In this document: in pieces, positions 8,136 to 17,048 of the stretch | How the letters are laid out: the number at the start of each line of letters is the position of its first letter | Numbering within the stretch: the first letter of the stretch is position 1 | Source of the DNA: Coxiellaceae bacterium | GTDB taxonomy: Bacteria > Pseudomonadota > Gammaproteobacteria > Coxiellales > Coxiellaceae | Length of the DNA: 44,154 bases | Direction: 5' to 3' | NCBI GenBank assembly: GCA_030680235.1 | Contig: JAUXWQ010000007.1 | Location: 1-44,154 of the forward strand | Position numbers and translations under genes: made by a program | The notes under the pieces: generated by a model | Database searches by the model: none | What the model was told of the DNA's origin: nothing | What the model saw: only the letters and a program-made list of their open reading frames with translations

Positions 8136-9089
8136 TTAACGTGCGATCTCTTGTAAATGCAGGCTTTGCTGACTACCACCAAACTGCATTTCCATCGATA
8201 CGTCTTTCATAATCGATTCCCACAAGCCAGGATGCGGACTGTAATCACGATAGTGATTTGTTTTAAAGGTTTCTTGCATTGCTTCCCAAATATTGGCAGT
8301 CGCATCTGCTAATCCTAAATGAACTGCTTGTGAGCCCGTCCAGAAATCACCAGAAAAGAGTTCTTTTGGATCGCCATTTAATTTACCTTTACGACCCTCA
8401 AGCACATCATTGATAAAATCGGTATGTACTGCAGTTAAAATGCTATCAATTTTCACACGATCTTCAGGATTGATGGGTTCAAATGGATCCATCCGGTCTT
8501 TATGCGCACCTGCTGTGAAAACGCGACGACTAATGCCGACTTTTTTCATGACATCCGAAAAACCAAAGCCTTCCATGATGACGCCGATTGAACCAGTGAC
8601 AGTATCTTTATTGACGTAGATTTTATCAGCAGCCGTCGCAACCAAATAAGCACCAGAAGCCAATGTATCTTCAGCAACCACGATCGCTTGTTTGTGATAT
8701 TTCGCTTTGAGTTGCAGAATTTTATCGTGAATAATGCCAGCTTGAACGGGGCTGCCACCTGGCGAGTTAATCAGCAATACCACCCCTTTTGAATGGGTAT
8801 CTTTAAAAGCAGAGGTTAATTCTGGCAATACTTTTGCTGCAGAAAAAGGATTGTTTGGCATAATAACGCCATTTAATCGAATGAGAGAGACATAATTGCT
8901 GTTGCCAGAGCCGTTGTTGCTGTCTTTGTCGGACATTAAAGGGATTAAAAATAAAAACACAAATGCTAAAAATAGTGTGAGCCATATAAAAAAGCGGGCG
9001 TTTTTCCAGCGACGGGTTGATCTTTGTTCTGATAACAACGAAGAGACAAGTTGATATTCCAATGTTGATTTATCTGACGTTTCACTCAT
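8136..9089 (-). CDS. sppA: Signal peptide peptidase SppA-type serine protease (S49)
   Basis: Membrane-anchored protease of family S49 that degrades cleaved signal peptides. It is 317 residues, the single-domain short form rather than the double-length E. coli SppA. One transmembrane span lies at about 33-51. The catalytic dyad is visible: nucleophile Ser145 in TLASGAYLVATAADK, followed by TVTGSIGVI, and general base Lys197 in AGAHKDRMDPF. The active domain should face the periplasm. The ATG at 9089 has an AGAAAAGAAGGAAATTTT leader containing AAGGA. It is a monocistronic gene by layout: a hairpin follows and a repeat-bearing gap precedes it. Confidence 0.88.
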   Translation of the reverse strand: MSETSDKSTLEYQLVSSLLSEQRSTRRWKNARFFIWLTLFLAFVFLFLIPLMSDKDSNNGSGNSNYVSLIRLNGVIMPNNPFSAAKVLPELTSAFKDTHSKGVVLLINSPGGSPVQAGIIHDKILQLKAKYHKQAIVVAEDTLASGAYLVATAADKIYVNKDTVTGSIGVIMEGFGFSDVMKKVGISRRVFTAGAHKDRMDPFEPINPEDRVKIDSILTAVHTDFINDVLEGRKGKLNGDPKELFSGDFWTGSQAVHLGLADATANIWEAMQETFKTNHYRDYSPHPGLWESIMKDVSMEMQFGGSQQSLHLQEIAR

Positions 9090-9185
9090 AAAATTTCCTT
9101 CTTTTCTAGGGTACGATCATTCTAGCAGTAGTTCCCGCTGAATGTTTGGAAAACCACGACTTTTCAGATTTGAGGGGAGGTTGGA

Positions 9186-9278
9186 TGATAGTTTGTTGAG
9201 AAAAGCGGAGCATACACGCTAGTATGTGAGCATTTTCGAAACAAATTATCGTTCAAGATCACCCAAATATGAAAAGAA
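9186..9278. repeat. Dispersed 55-bp repeat, copy A, with palindromic extension
   Basis: Positions 9227-9278 match the copies at 18292 and 39190 (core TTTTCGAAACAAATTATCG, then TTCAAGATC). In this copy the preceding 9186-9212 is an imperfect inverted match to 9222-9252, so the whole could fold into a hairpin. It lies upstream of sppA and behind the stop of the universal stress protein gene. The function is unknown. Confidence 0.65.
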
Positions 9279-9312
9279 TGAGCTTCAGTGGAAACTCCTG
9301 CATTCTACGGGG

Positions 9313-9762
9313 TTATTTTTTTATTCTGACAACCCATACATCACAGCTCGCTGCATGTAAAATCGCATTGGCTTGTGATCCTAAAAGTATGTCGAGACCA
9401 TGATGACTGTGTGTTCCAACGACAATTAAATCTGCTTTAATTTTTTTTGCAAAATCCGTTACGGTTGCTTTAATGGAGCCTTCGCATAAATGCAGCATTT
9501 TTGCGGGGATATTGTATTTTTTACCCAGTTTTTGCAAGTGTTTATGCGCTTCTCTTTTTAAGGTCATTTCAAACTCGACGTCGATTGGAATTGAGAATTC
9601 ACCAGCATAAGCAATCGGTGTGTGCGCAAAGACATGAATAACAGAAATTTTAGCATGGGCTGCTTTAGCAATTGCTGTTGCACGTTTAAACAGCATGTTG
9701 CTGTTGTCCGATAAATCGGTTGCTAATAAAATATGTTTTACTACTTTTTTTGTGGTGGCCAT
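9313..9762 (-). CDS. Universal stress protein, UspA family
   Basis: A 149-residue cytoplasmic protein with the alpha/beta fold of the Usp family. The N-terminus HILLATDLSDNS and the C-terminal phrase VVGTHSHHGLDILLGSQAN, followed by CDVWVVR, are typical. The glycine-rich phrase matches the nucleotide-binding loop of ATP-binding members (G-x(2)-G-x(9)-G-S/T) only in part, so ATP binding is uncertain. It lies downstream of rsmA on the same strand (about 86 bases apart), in the place where enterobacteria have apaG, and could be cotranscribed or independent. Confidence 0.9.
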   Translation of the reverse strand: MATTKKVVKHILLATDLSDNSNMLFKRATAIAKAAHAKISVIHVFAHTPIAYAGEFSIPIDVEFEMTLKREAHKHLQKLGKKYNIPAKMLHLCEGSIKATVTDFAKKIKADLIVVGTHSHHGLDILLGSQANAILHAASCDVWVVRIKK

Positions 9763-9848
9763 GGTCCGTCATATCCTGCAAAATTAATCCTTTCCATATC
9801 TTATACGTATTTGGGAATATCTGCAAAAGGGGGGAATTGCTGGGTATA

Positions 9849-10625
9849 TCATAAGCTTTTTGCAATACGCACATACCCATCAATACTTACTTCTTGTGGG
9901 CGTAGTTCTGGGTCAATATCACAAGCAGCTAATTGTTCTACTGATACTAACCGTTTCAAACTATTGCCCAATTTTTTCCGGCGATAGTTAAAAGCTTCTT
10001 TAACAATGGCAGAGAAGTGTTGAAACTGATTCGCATTTAACGGTAAATCTGTTTTAGGTATTAACCGCACAATGGCTGAATCTACTTTAGGTGGTGGATT
10101 AAATGAATGTGGTAATACGGTAAATAAGTACGCATTATCGCAAAAATACTGCGACATGATCGACAAGCGACCGTAATCAACTGTATTTACTTCGGCAGTT
10201 AATCGCAATACCACTTCTTTTTGAAGCATAAAATGCATATCACAAATAGCATGATTATAGTCAAATAAATGGAACAATAAGGGGGTTGAAATATTGTAAG
10301 GCAGGTTACCAACAATGCGTAAGTCGCGTGGTTTTTGGGATAAAGTCGCATAATTAAAACGCAAGGCATCATCTGCATGCACAGTTAATTGTGTTGGTAA
10401 ATATTTTTCACGTAAAAACACAACAAGATCGCGATCTAATTCAACGGCATTCACATGATTAACGGCTTGGAGTAAATAATCCGTTAATGCACCTTGGCCT
10501 GGACCAATTTCAACGACATGATCATCGGGCTTTAACCCAATTTCTCGAATCATTTTATTTAAAACGTTGGCATCTTTTAGAAAATGTTGGCCGAATCTTT
10601 TGCGAGGGGTATGTGTGTTATTCAT
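9849..10625 (-). CDS. rsmA: 16S rRNA (adenine1518-N6/adenine1519-N6) dimethyltransferase
   Basis: RsmA (KsgA) dimethylates two adjacent adenines in the 3'-terminal hairpin of 16S rRNA during small-subunit maturation. At 258 residues it is slightly shorter than the E. coli enzyme. Visible motifs are RFGQHFLKD (10-18), the AdoMet loop VEIGPGQGALT (38-48) and the catalytic NLPYNIS (107-113). The C-terminal YRRKKLGNSLK is family-typical. It lies 6 bases after pdxA in the conserved lptD-surA-pdxA-rsmA order, so it is almost certainly the distal gene of that operon. Confidence 0.97.
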   Translation of the reverse strand: MNNTHTPRKRFGQHFLKDANVLNKMIREIGLKPDDHVVEIGPGQGALTDYLLQAVNHVNAVELDRDLVVFLREKYLPTQLTVHADDALRFNYATLSQKPRDLRIVGNLPYNISTPLLFHLFDYNHAICDMHFMLQKEVVLRLTAEVNTVDYGRLSIMSQYFCDNAYLFTVLPHSFNPPPKVDSAIVRLIPKTDLPLNANQFQHFSAIVKEAFNYRRKKLGNSLKRLVSVEQLAACDIDPELRPQEVSIDGYVRIAKSL

Positions 10626-10631
10626 AAAGTT

Positions 10632-11570
10632 CTACCGCTCTATCAGTTGATTTGCAAATAAAATAGCTTGTTTTAAGCTAGTGCAATCCGCGCGCCCAGT
10701 GCCAGCAATCGTAAGCCCAGTGCCATGATCAACGGATGTGCGAATAAAAGGTAATCCTAAGGTCACATTAATCGCATCGCGAAACCCCACATATTTTAAT
10801 ACAGGAAGCCCTTGATCATGATACATCGTTAAAATAACATCAGCAGTGTAATGTGGCGTAAAGGCAACATCAGCACCAATAGGGCCAATAATATCGTGGC
10901 CTTTCGTTTTAAATTTTTCAATGACCGGGATGATAATATCTTTTTCTTCTGAGCCCAAATACCCGTTTTCACCTGCGTGGGGATTTAATCCACACACTAA
11001 AATTTTTGGATGCGGTATTCTGAGTCGCATTTGAAAATCGTGAATAATGATATTAAGACAACGTGATAATTTTTCTTGGGTTAAAAAATCAGGCACGTCA
11101 CGCAGAGGCAAATGATCTGAAAATAAAGCAACTTTAAGTGCATCATTCATCAACATCATGACAGTGTCACTTTTTGCATAGCGGGCAAAAAAATCAGTGT
11201 GCCCCTTAATGGAAAATCCTGCATCATTTAAAATACTTTTTTGTATTGGACCGGTTACAATAGCAGCTATTTTTTTTTGCATCGCAAGGTCAGCGGCATG
11301 CGTTAACATGTCGATAACAAAAGCCGCGTTATTTTTATTTAATTGGCCAGGAATAACGGTTTCTGTGAGAGGGATATCAATAAGCGATAATGTGCTGAAA
11401 TCTACAGAAATACCGAGCATTTTTGCGCGTTCATGCAATAAATTGCTATTGCCAATAAGGATTGTTTTTTCAGGCAAAAACAAATCAGGCAATTGCTGAT
11501 GGAGTTGTAAAACAACATCAGGGCCAATGCCCGTGGGTTCTCCAATGGTGATAGCAATAGGCGTTGTCAT
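10632..11570 (-). CDS. pdxA: 4-hydroxythreonine-4-phosphate dehydrogenase
   Basis: PdxA catalyses the NAD-dependent oxidation and decarboxylation of 4-phosphohydroxy-threonine in pyridoxal phosphate synthesis. Family signatures are ITIGEPTGIGPDVV at the start, KGHTDFFA, HAGENGYLG, and the metal-binding stretch TMYHDQGLPVLKY near the C-terminus. The frame is open further upstream, but I place the start at 11570: its ATG overlaps the surA stop in ATGA, giving 312 residues beginning MTTPIAITIG. This overlap indicates translational coupling with surA. Confidence 0.96.
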   Translation of the reverse strand: MTTPIAITIGEPTGIGPDVVLQLHQQLPDLFLPEKTILIGNSNLLHERAKMLGISVDFSTLSLIDIPLTETVIPGQLNKNNAAFVIDMLTHAADLAMQKKIAAIVTGPIQKSILNDAGFSIKGHTDFFARYAKSDTVMMLMNDALKVALFSDHLPLRDVPDFLTQEKLSRCLNIIIHDFQMRLRIPHPKILVCGLNPHAGENGYLGSEEKDIIIPVIEKFKTKGHDIIGPIGADVAFTPHYTADVILTMYHDQGLPVLKYVGFRDAINVTLGLPFIRTSVDHGTGLTIAGTGRADCTSLKQAILFANQLIER

Positions 11571-12442
11571 GATCCTGTAATTTGAATATAAGCTGTTTTT
11601 CTCACAATTTTTAGCCATTTTTCAACCGCTTTTTGAAATTGCATTTGATACGCAATATTTTTGAATTGCTCTTCAGAGAGCGTATTTTGTGCGCCACGAA
11701 CAGCAACCAATTTAATCACATGAAAACCATTAGGGGCTTTGATAGGGCCAGCAACATCGCCTGGCGACATATTTTTGAGTTGATCAACAAACAAGGATGG
11801 CAGTGTATTTACTGTTTGCCAGCCCATATCATCCGCATCGACTTTATCGCCTTTTTTCATCTTAAGCATCATTTTTTCAGCAGCTTTTTGGCTTGAAGAA
11901 ACGGCATCAATCACATGGTATTGTTGACCTTGTGTTTGGGCCTGTTGTTGAAATTGTGTCTTAGCGGCTTTGATATCGGCAGCCGTCACATGCACCTGAT
12001 TACCCACTGCGCTTTGTTGTACCTGATGAACGAGTAATTGTTTTCGAATCATTGCGCGGTAATCATCAAAATTCATGCCTTCTTGTGCTAATGCTTGTTT
12101 TAATTGAGCAACAGAGATGTGATTGCCATCGGCAATATGTTGAATAGCATCATTGACTTGTTTATCAGAGACGGTCATTTTTGCGCGATCGGCTAATTCT
12201 AATAATAACTTTTCATCGATCAGTTGTTGCAAGACCATTTGTTTTAATTTTGTATCGTCGATTGCTTGCGGGTTTCTGCTCGCTGCCATTTGTTGTTTTG
12301 CTTTGGCAAGCGCGCTGTTTAAATCACTTTGCGTAATAACGCTGTCATTCACAACGGCAACAACACTGTTGAGACTTTGTGCGAGTGCGCTAATAGAAAA
12401 AAATAAACTGAAAAATAAGGTAAAAAGTGTGTGACGTTTCAT
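11567..12442 (-). CDS. surA: SurA-type periplasmic chaperone with one shortened parvulin domain
   Basis: SurA escorts outer-membrane proteins across the periplasm; LptD is one of its clients in E. coli. A signal peptide (FSLFFSISALA, cut before Gln) precedes the N-terminal chaperone domain (NSVVAVVNDSVITQSDL). Only one parvulin-like domain follows, and it is incomplete: the segment usually carrying the first active-site residues and GGDLGW is compressed to VDADDMGWQ, whereas the later LPSLFVDQL and GFHVIKL parts remain. At 291 residues it is well short of the two-domain E. coli protein (428). The frame is open throughout and flanked by lptD and pdxA, so this looks like a natural short form that is probably a chaperone without prolyl isomerase activity. 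Confidence 0.9.
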   Translation of the reverse strand: MKRHTLFTLFFSLFFSISALAQSLNSVVAVVNDSVITQSDLNSALAKAKQQMAASRNPQAIDDTKLKQMVLQQLIDEKLLLELADRAKMTVSDKQVNDAIQHIADGNHISVAQLKQALAQEGMNFDDYRAMIRKQLLVHQVQQSAVGNQVHVTAADIKAAKTQFQQQAQTQGQQYHVIDAVSSSQKAAEKMMLKMKKGDKVDADDMGWQTVNTLPSLFVDQLKNMSPGDVAGPIKAPNGFHVIKLVAVRGAQNTLSEEQFKNIAYQMQFQKAVEKWLKIVRKTAYIQITGS

Positions 12443-12501
12443 ATAAAAACTCGTTTTTGAAGAAACAATTTTGGCATTCTAGCAGGGTCCTATAAGTCCT
12501 G

Positions 12502-15093
12502 CTACGTTATCGTTCCATACTGATCGCGCCCTTTGCTTGAGAGCGGATTCGTAAAGCCTGGCAACGTTGCTGCCATCATGGTGTCTGCACTATGATAGCT
12601 TGCAGAGCCTAGCCCTTTGAGTTGCAGCTGTACAAACACAGATTTTGCAAACTGGCTTTGATCAATTTGACCACCTTGAACAGTGGTTTGACCATTATAA
12701 ACCTCTGAGGCAATCACACGAAATGCCCAGCAGCAGGTGCTATAGGATAAACCCGCGTACTGTGTTACCGCGTGCGCATTGGTTAAATCATAATAGGTGT
12801 ACGCAAACCCATCCCAGCGTTTGGCAAGTGGCCATATGATGCCACCTGTAATGAGCGAAGCATTTGTTGTTGTAGCAAAAGACGTGAAGGGGGTATTTTG
12901 GCCGCCATGTGCAAATTGATAATTAAAAATGAGTATGTGGTTATTTTGGAAATGATACTGTGCGCCTACCTGTGCATTATTCATTTGATTGTATGAAGGA
13001 TCCCATGCAATTTGTGACGTGATTGCCCAGGGTGATGTGGGGTTCCATGTCAGTGATCCAGTAATAGGTGAAAGATACTCTGTTGAATTCGTACAGCCAG
13101 TTTGTAAACACACTTTTTCGGGTTCAAAATAAACAATAGCGCCTAATTCAGCGGTTAAAATATTACTGGCATCGATGCCGCGCAACAAATGGCTGGTGAG
13201 TCCTGCTGTCAGTTGATTGGCGTTTTGTAAGCGATCAAATCCTGTAAATTCATTTAAAGAATAAAGATTATTGGTTGAAAAAGGCAATAGCACAGTATCG
13301 AAATTGGGATAGGCATTTTGATTGACATAAGGAACATAGAGATAAAATAACCGTGGCTCGATGGTTTGAATATAATTATTTTTCCCGAAAGTCGTTGTGT
13401 GATCAAAATACCAACCGCTATCAATATTAAAAATGGGCAAGGTGCGACTGGTGTCGTTCGTTGGGCGAGAGGTGCTTGCATCAGCAGCGGGCATTTGTGT
13501 GAGATAGCTTGTGCTATCGACAGAAAGTTGGGGTGTTAAATAAAAAGAAGCCCAATTAAAGGGCGTACTAAAACTCGGTAGCAAGTGGAGGCGTTGACCG
13601 ATTGGCATTTGGTAGGTGAAGGGTGAGTAGTCACTGTGATAAATAAAATCAACGGCTTGCCCTGTTAAACTAAAATTTAAATAGGGTGCGATCTGTGGAT
13701 AGCGCGTACTAAAATCCCATTCGGGCAATCTCGTGTACTGATTTTGCGCGGCAGAACTAAATTGATTGATAGGGTGGAGTGTTTCATAGGCTTGTATCAG
13801 GAAAGTGTCTGTCCAATGCTCGCCTTCATAATCTAATTCACCAAAACTGGGCAGCTGATTGGTATTTTGTTGTAAATATTGCGATTGAAAATCTTGGTTA
13901 TAGTAAGGGTCTGTCACGTATCGCACAAATAGTTTTGCTTTCCAGTCATTATTGATGCGCATGTGATTTTCAAAATCGAAGAAGGCACGTTGATTCGACT
14001 CGCTAGACAATTCTGACAAATAAGGGGCCAGTGTCACAGAAGGTGTTGTGCCTGCATAGCTTGCCAGTGTGGCTGCTCGGAATTGCCCAAATTTTTCGTC
14101 GTCTGTCAAAAAGGTTGAATATAAAAAACCATTGGATGATGGGGTCAAGTAACGAAAATTTTCACTCAATTGCAAGCCGCGCTCTGTATACCAGCCTGGT
14201 GTCAGTGTTAAGTCGTAGTTGGGCGCCATATTCCAGTAGTAAGGTTCACCAACAAAAAATCCAAAATTATTACTAGAGCCTACGGTTGGCGTTAAAAACC
14301 CCGATTTTCTTTCTTTATTCATCGGGAAAGAAAAGTAGGGAGCATAAAAAATAGGCACTTTTTTAAATTTGATAAAAAGATTATGTGCTGTTCCTACCCC
14401 TTTCTTTTTATCAAGATGCATCGAGGATGCGGAAAGCTGCCAAGTGGGATTCGTAGGCGAACAAGTTGTATAAGTGGCATTGGTTAAATCAAGCACCCCA
14501 TCGTTATCGCGGGTTGCTTTTTTAGCGGTACCCCAAGCGTCTATGGGGGTGGTTATTGATAGTATTTGGTGGGTGCCTGCGATGTGATAAGCAGCACCAT
14601 TAATTGTAAAGCGTTTTTTCTCGATGTCATAAGTTGCTGTCTCACCAACCAGTAATTTTCCATATTCTTGTGAGCGAACGTGACCGATTAACTCAAGCAT
14701 GTTTATTTGGCTTGTTGTTTTATCGCGATAGAGTATTGCTTTGTCGGCTTGGATTAGGCGTCCTGGCTGTGACACAACCACGTTGTCTTGCAATACAGAA
14801 GTGCCATTTTGTCTAAAAATAACAGGTCCTGTTGCTGAGACTTGTACAGGCACTGTTTTGGCAGGGAGGGGCTTTGGTGTATGGGTGATAATAGCGGGTT
14901 CAGCATAATAACCACCGCAAAGCCCAGATTTTTTGTCACAATGCGTGCTTGTATTTGCGCAGGTGCTTTTATCGTCTGTTGTTTTCCAGTTCAGCGAATC
15001 AGCGATTTTTTGTTGGTCAATAGCAAAAACGGCACGATTTGTAAAAAATGTGATAGTCAGAATTAAGTAAAAAATAATGCCGAATTTTTTCAC
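12502..15093 (-). CDS. lptD: LPS-assembly outer membrane protein LptD
   Basis: LptD with LptE forms the outer-membrane translocon that inserts lipopolysaccharide into the outer leaflet. The 863-residue protein has a signal peptide (MKKFGIIFYLILTITFF start), a cysteine-containing N-terminal segment (STCANTSTHC, GLCGGYY), a periplasmic LptA/OstA-like domain (about 90-230, with PVIFRQNGTSVLQDNVVVS), and a long beta-barrel region rich in aromatic strands. PYFSFPMNKERKSGFLTPT is a family phrase. The end region has paired cysteines (STCCWAFRV), in line with the disulphides this protein needs. It heads the lptD-surA-pdxA-rsmA operon, 59 bases before surA. Confidence 0.96.
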   Translation of the reverse strand: MKKFGIIFYLILTITFFTNRAVFAIDQQKIADSLNWKTTDDKSTCANTSTHCDKKSGLCGGYYAEPAIITHTPKPLPAKTVPVQVSATGPVIFRQNGTSVLQDNVVVSQPGRLIQADKAILYRDKTTSQINMLELIGHVRSQEYGKLLVGETATYDIEKKRFTINGAAYHIAGTHQILSITTPIDAWGTAKKATRDNDGVLDLTNATYTTCSPTNPTWQLSASSMHLDKKKGVGTAHNLFIKFKKVPIFYAPYFSFPMNKERKSGFLTPTVGSSNNFGFFVGEPYYWNMAPNYDLTLTPGWYTERGLQLSENFRYLTPSSNGFLYSTFLTDDEKFGQFRAATLASYAGTTPSVTLAPYLSELSSESNQRAFFDFENHMRINNDWKAKLFVRYVTDPYYNQDFQSQYLQQNTNQLPSFGELDYEGEHWTDTFLIQAYETLHPINQFSSAAQNQYTRLPEWDFSTRYPQIAPYLNFSLTGQAVDFIYHSDYSPFTYQMPIGQRLHLLPSFSTPFNWASFYLTPQLSVDSTSYLTQMPAADASTSRPTNDTSRTLPIFNIDSGWYFDHTTTFGKNNYIQTIEPRLFYLYVPYVNQNAYPNFDTVLLPFSTNNLYSLNEFTGFDRLQNANQLTAGLTSHLLRGIDASNILTAELGAIVYFEPEKVCLQTGCTNSTEYLSPITGSLTWNPTSPWAITSQIAWDPSYNQMNNAQVGAQYHFQNNHILIFNYQFAHGGQNTPFTSFATTTNASLITGGIIWPLAKRWDGFAYTYYDLTNAHAVTQYAGLSYSTCCWAFRVIASEVYNGQTTVQGGQIDQSQFAKSVFVQLQLKGLGSASYHSADTMMAATLPGFTNPLSSKGRDQYGTIT

Positions 15094-15124
15094 AGGAACC
15101 TATGCATTCATATCAAAGGGGCCT

Positions 15125-15130
15125 ATTATA
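15125..15130 (-). promoter_or_regulatory. Putative -10 element of the lptD operon
   Basis: A perfect TATAAT on the minus strand, 32 bases upstream of the lptD start, in the gap shared with divergent amgK. No good -35 hexamer stands at the usual distance; TTTTCAAG lies close by. The assignment rests on the -10 match and position only. Confidence 0.4.
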
Positions 15131-15231
15131 CGCATTCGACTTGAAAATGCGATTTTTTACGGCAATTTCCGTGAACAAAAAATTTTTATCTTTTGTCGGG
15201 AATGATTAGATTTTTTATCAAAGAGGTTTTT

Positions 15232-16203
15232 GTGTCCCATTGTATTGTGATAGACCATCGTCAATTACAGCTTGAATCGTGGCTCTCGACTATTTTTCCA
15301 GCACAATCTGTTTTCATTAAGCCAATCGCAGGAGATGCAAGTTTTCGTCGCTATTTTCGTGTACAAGTTGGTGCAGTATCTTACATTGCAATGGATGCGC
15401 CACCTAAAAAAGAAGCTTGCGGCCCTTTTGTTGCCATAGCGACTGCTTTTGAAAATGCATCAGCAGTGCGATTTCCCAAAATTCATTTTTCAAATATGGC
15501 GCAAGGATTTTTATTGCTATCTGATTTTGGCGATCAACAATTATTGCATTTATTAAATAGTGAGACAGCTGATACTTTATATCATTCTGCAATGCAAACA
15601 TTACTGTCCATGCAGCGTGCAGCAACGTTAACGAATTTACCCGTATTTAATAATGCATTATATTGGCAAGAATTCGATCTTTTTTCAGATTGGTATTTGA
15701 AAAAAAATCTGCAGAAGCAATTATCTTGCGCAGAAAAAAATGTATTGCGTGCGCAATATCAGTTATTAATTGATGCTGCAAATGCGCAGCCATCCGTTTT
15801 TGTGCATCGTGACTATCATTCACGCAATTTAATGGTATGTAAGGATGGCCTGTTTGGTGTTCTGGATTTTCAAGATGCGGCGGTGGGTCCTGTGACTTAT
15901 GATTTGGTTTCGCTCTTGCGAGATTGTTATATTGATTGGCCGATTGAAAAAACAGAAAAATGGGCATTTACTTTTTATCAGCAGTTAAATATTGCAACGG
16001 ATTTTTCGGTATTTTTACGATGGTTTGATTGGATGGGCTTGCAGCGTCATTTAAAATGCTTAGGCATTTTTTCACGTTTATCGTATCGTGATCAAAAGCA
16101 TGGTTATCTTAACGATATTCCGCGTGTATTAAACTATGCTTTAGCAGTTTGTGATCGTTATTCTGAATTACAAGATTTAAAGCAATTTTTAATGCGAGCG
16201 TGA
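15232..16203 (+). CDS. amgK: N-acetylmuramate/N-acetylglucosamine kinase AmgK
   Basis: AmgK is an aminoglycoside-phosphotransferase-fold kinase that phosphorylates recycled MurNAc at the anomeric position, feeding MurU. The kinase motif VFVHRDYHSRNLMV and metal-binding VLDFQDAAVGPVTYDLVSLLRD are clear. I choose GTG at 15232 because AAGAGG lies five bases before it; earlier in-frame TTG (15193) and ATG (15202) starts lack a suitably spaced site. The position divergent from lptD and directly before murU is the arrangement I know from Pseudomonas. The last codons lie inside a half copy of the intergenic repeat (16193-16214). Confidence 0.9.
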   Translation: MSHCIVIDHRQLQLESWLSTIFPAQSVFIKPIAGDASFRRYFRVQVGAVSYIAMDAPPKKEACGPFVAIATAFENASAVRFPKIHFSNMAQGFLLLSDFGDQQLLHLLNSETADTLYHSAMQTLLSMQRAATLTNLPVFNNALYWQEFDLFSDWYLKKNLQKQLSCAEKNVLRAQYQLLIDAANAQPSVFVHRDYHSRNLMVCKDGLFGVLDFQDAAVGPVTYDLVSLLRDCYIDWPIEKTEKWAFTFYQQLNIATDFSVFLRWFDWMGLQRHLKCLGIFSRLSYRDQKHGYLNDIPRVLNYALAVCDRYSELQDLKQFLMRA

Positions 16204-16214
16204 GCGTAGCGAGT
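16193..16214 (+). repeat. Half unit of the hairpin repeat overlapping the amgK stop
   Basis: Reads TGCGAGCGTGAGCGTAGCGA and then GT, matching the left arm of the long hairpins with one substitution against copy 3 and one substitution plus one indel against copy 2. It supplies the last codons and stop of amgK and ends 8 bases before the murU start. No inverted partner is present. Confidence 0.65.
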
Positions 16215-16222
16215 AATTAAGT

Positions 16223-16897
16223 ATGAAAGCCATGATCCTTGCTGCAGGCCGCGGCGAACGTTTAAAGCCATTAACTACTATTACACCAAAACCTTTATTG
16301 AAAATCGGCAATACTACGCTGATTGGTCATGTACTGCGTCAAATTCAAGCTGCAGGCATCACAGAAGTGGTTATTAATGTGCATCATTTAGGCGATCAAA
16401 TTATACAGTATTGTGGCAATGGATCGGCTTTTGGTTTGACTATTCAGTATTCAATTGAAGAGGAATTATTAGAAACGGGTGGTGGCATTTTTAGGGCTTT
16501 ACCTTTATTGGGTGATCAGCCTTTTTTGTTGATGAGCGCAGATGTTTGGACAAATTACCCACTTGAAAAAATCATTCATAAAAAAGTATCGCATGCGCAT
16601 TTAATGTTTGTGGATAATCCTGATTTCCATGTATCGGGTGATTATGGGTTAGATGAAAAGGGATTTGTTCGTGATGATTTAGCTGATAAATTAACATATG
16701 CCAGTTTTGGCATTTTGCACCCTTCTTTATTTGCTGCTGAAAAAGAGGGTATTTTTCGTTTAACGCGTGTGTTAAAGCCGGCGATTGAAAAGCATTTAGT
16801 AACAGGTGAGCGTTATTCGGGGGAGTGGTACAATGTTGGAACGCAAAAAGAGTTATTGGCGTTACAGGCAATTGCTTTTTCGAAGACCGAACCGTAG
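16223..16897 (+). CDS. murU: N-acetylmuramate alpha-1-phosphate uridylyltransferase MurU
   Basis: MurU converts MurNAc-1-phosphate and UTP to UDP-MurNAc, bypassing de novo synthesis and fosfomycin-sensitive MurA. The 224-residue protein is a compact sugar nucleotidyltransferase: MKAMILAAGRGERLKPLT is the nucleotide-binding N-terminus, PKPLLKIG follows, then LLETGGGI, and Asp in LLMSADVW is the probable metal ligand. It follows amgK by 19 bases and surely shares its transcript. Generic annotation would be NDP-sugar pyrophosphorylase; the context makes MurU much more likely. Confidence 0.9.
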   Translation: MKAMILAAGRGERLKPLTTITPKPLLKIGNTTLIGHVLRQIQAAGITEVVINVHHLGDQIIQYCGNGSAFGLTIQYSIEEELLETGGGIFRALPLLGDQPFLLMSADVWTNYPLEKIIHKKVSHAHLMFVDNPDFHVSGDYGLDEKGFVRDDLADKLTYASFGILHPSLFAAEKEGIFRLTRVLKPAIEKHLVTGERYSGEWYNVGTQKELLALQAIAFSKTEP

Positions 16898-16946
16898 CGA
16901 TGACGCGTTGGCGTTTTCTCAAAAAGCTGGGGGAAAATTCCAGTAT

Positions 16947-17039
16947 TTGATGCGGCATGAGCGTAGCGAGTGTTTTTGCAGGAAATCTCAATGCACATTA
17001 AGTCTTGCAAAAACACTCGCTACGCTCATGCCGCATCAA
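16947..17039. terminator. Long hairpin repeat, copy 3, between convergent genes
   Basis: Perfect inverted repeat with 34-bp arms (16947-16980 and 17006-17039) and a 25-base loop. It lies in the gap between murU (stop 16897) and the convergent flavin monooxygenase gene (stop 17049). The arm runs TTGATGCGGCATGAGCGTAG through GTTTTTGCA. Its outer part differs from copy 2 (GCGGCATG against GCGAGCATG), with matching changes in both arms. A bidirectional terminator or 3'-end stabiliser is inferred. Confidence 0.85.
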
Positions 17040-17048
17040 GCCCCTTCA

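Noticed and set aside
11567-12442. surA as a frameshifted or decayed gene
   Set aside because: The frame is uninterrupted from signal peptide to the conserved C-terminus, and the gaps to lptD and pdxA hold no leftover domain.
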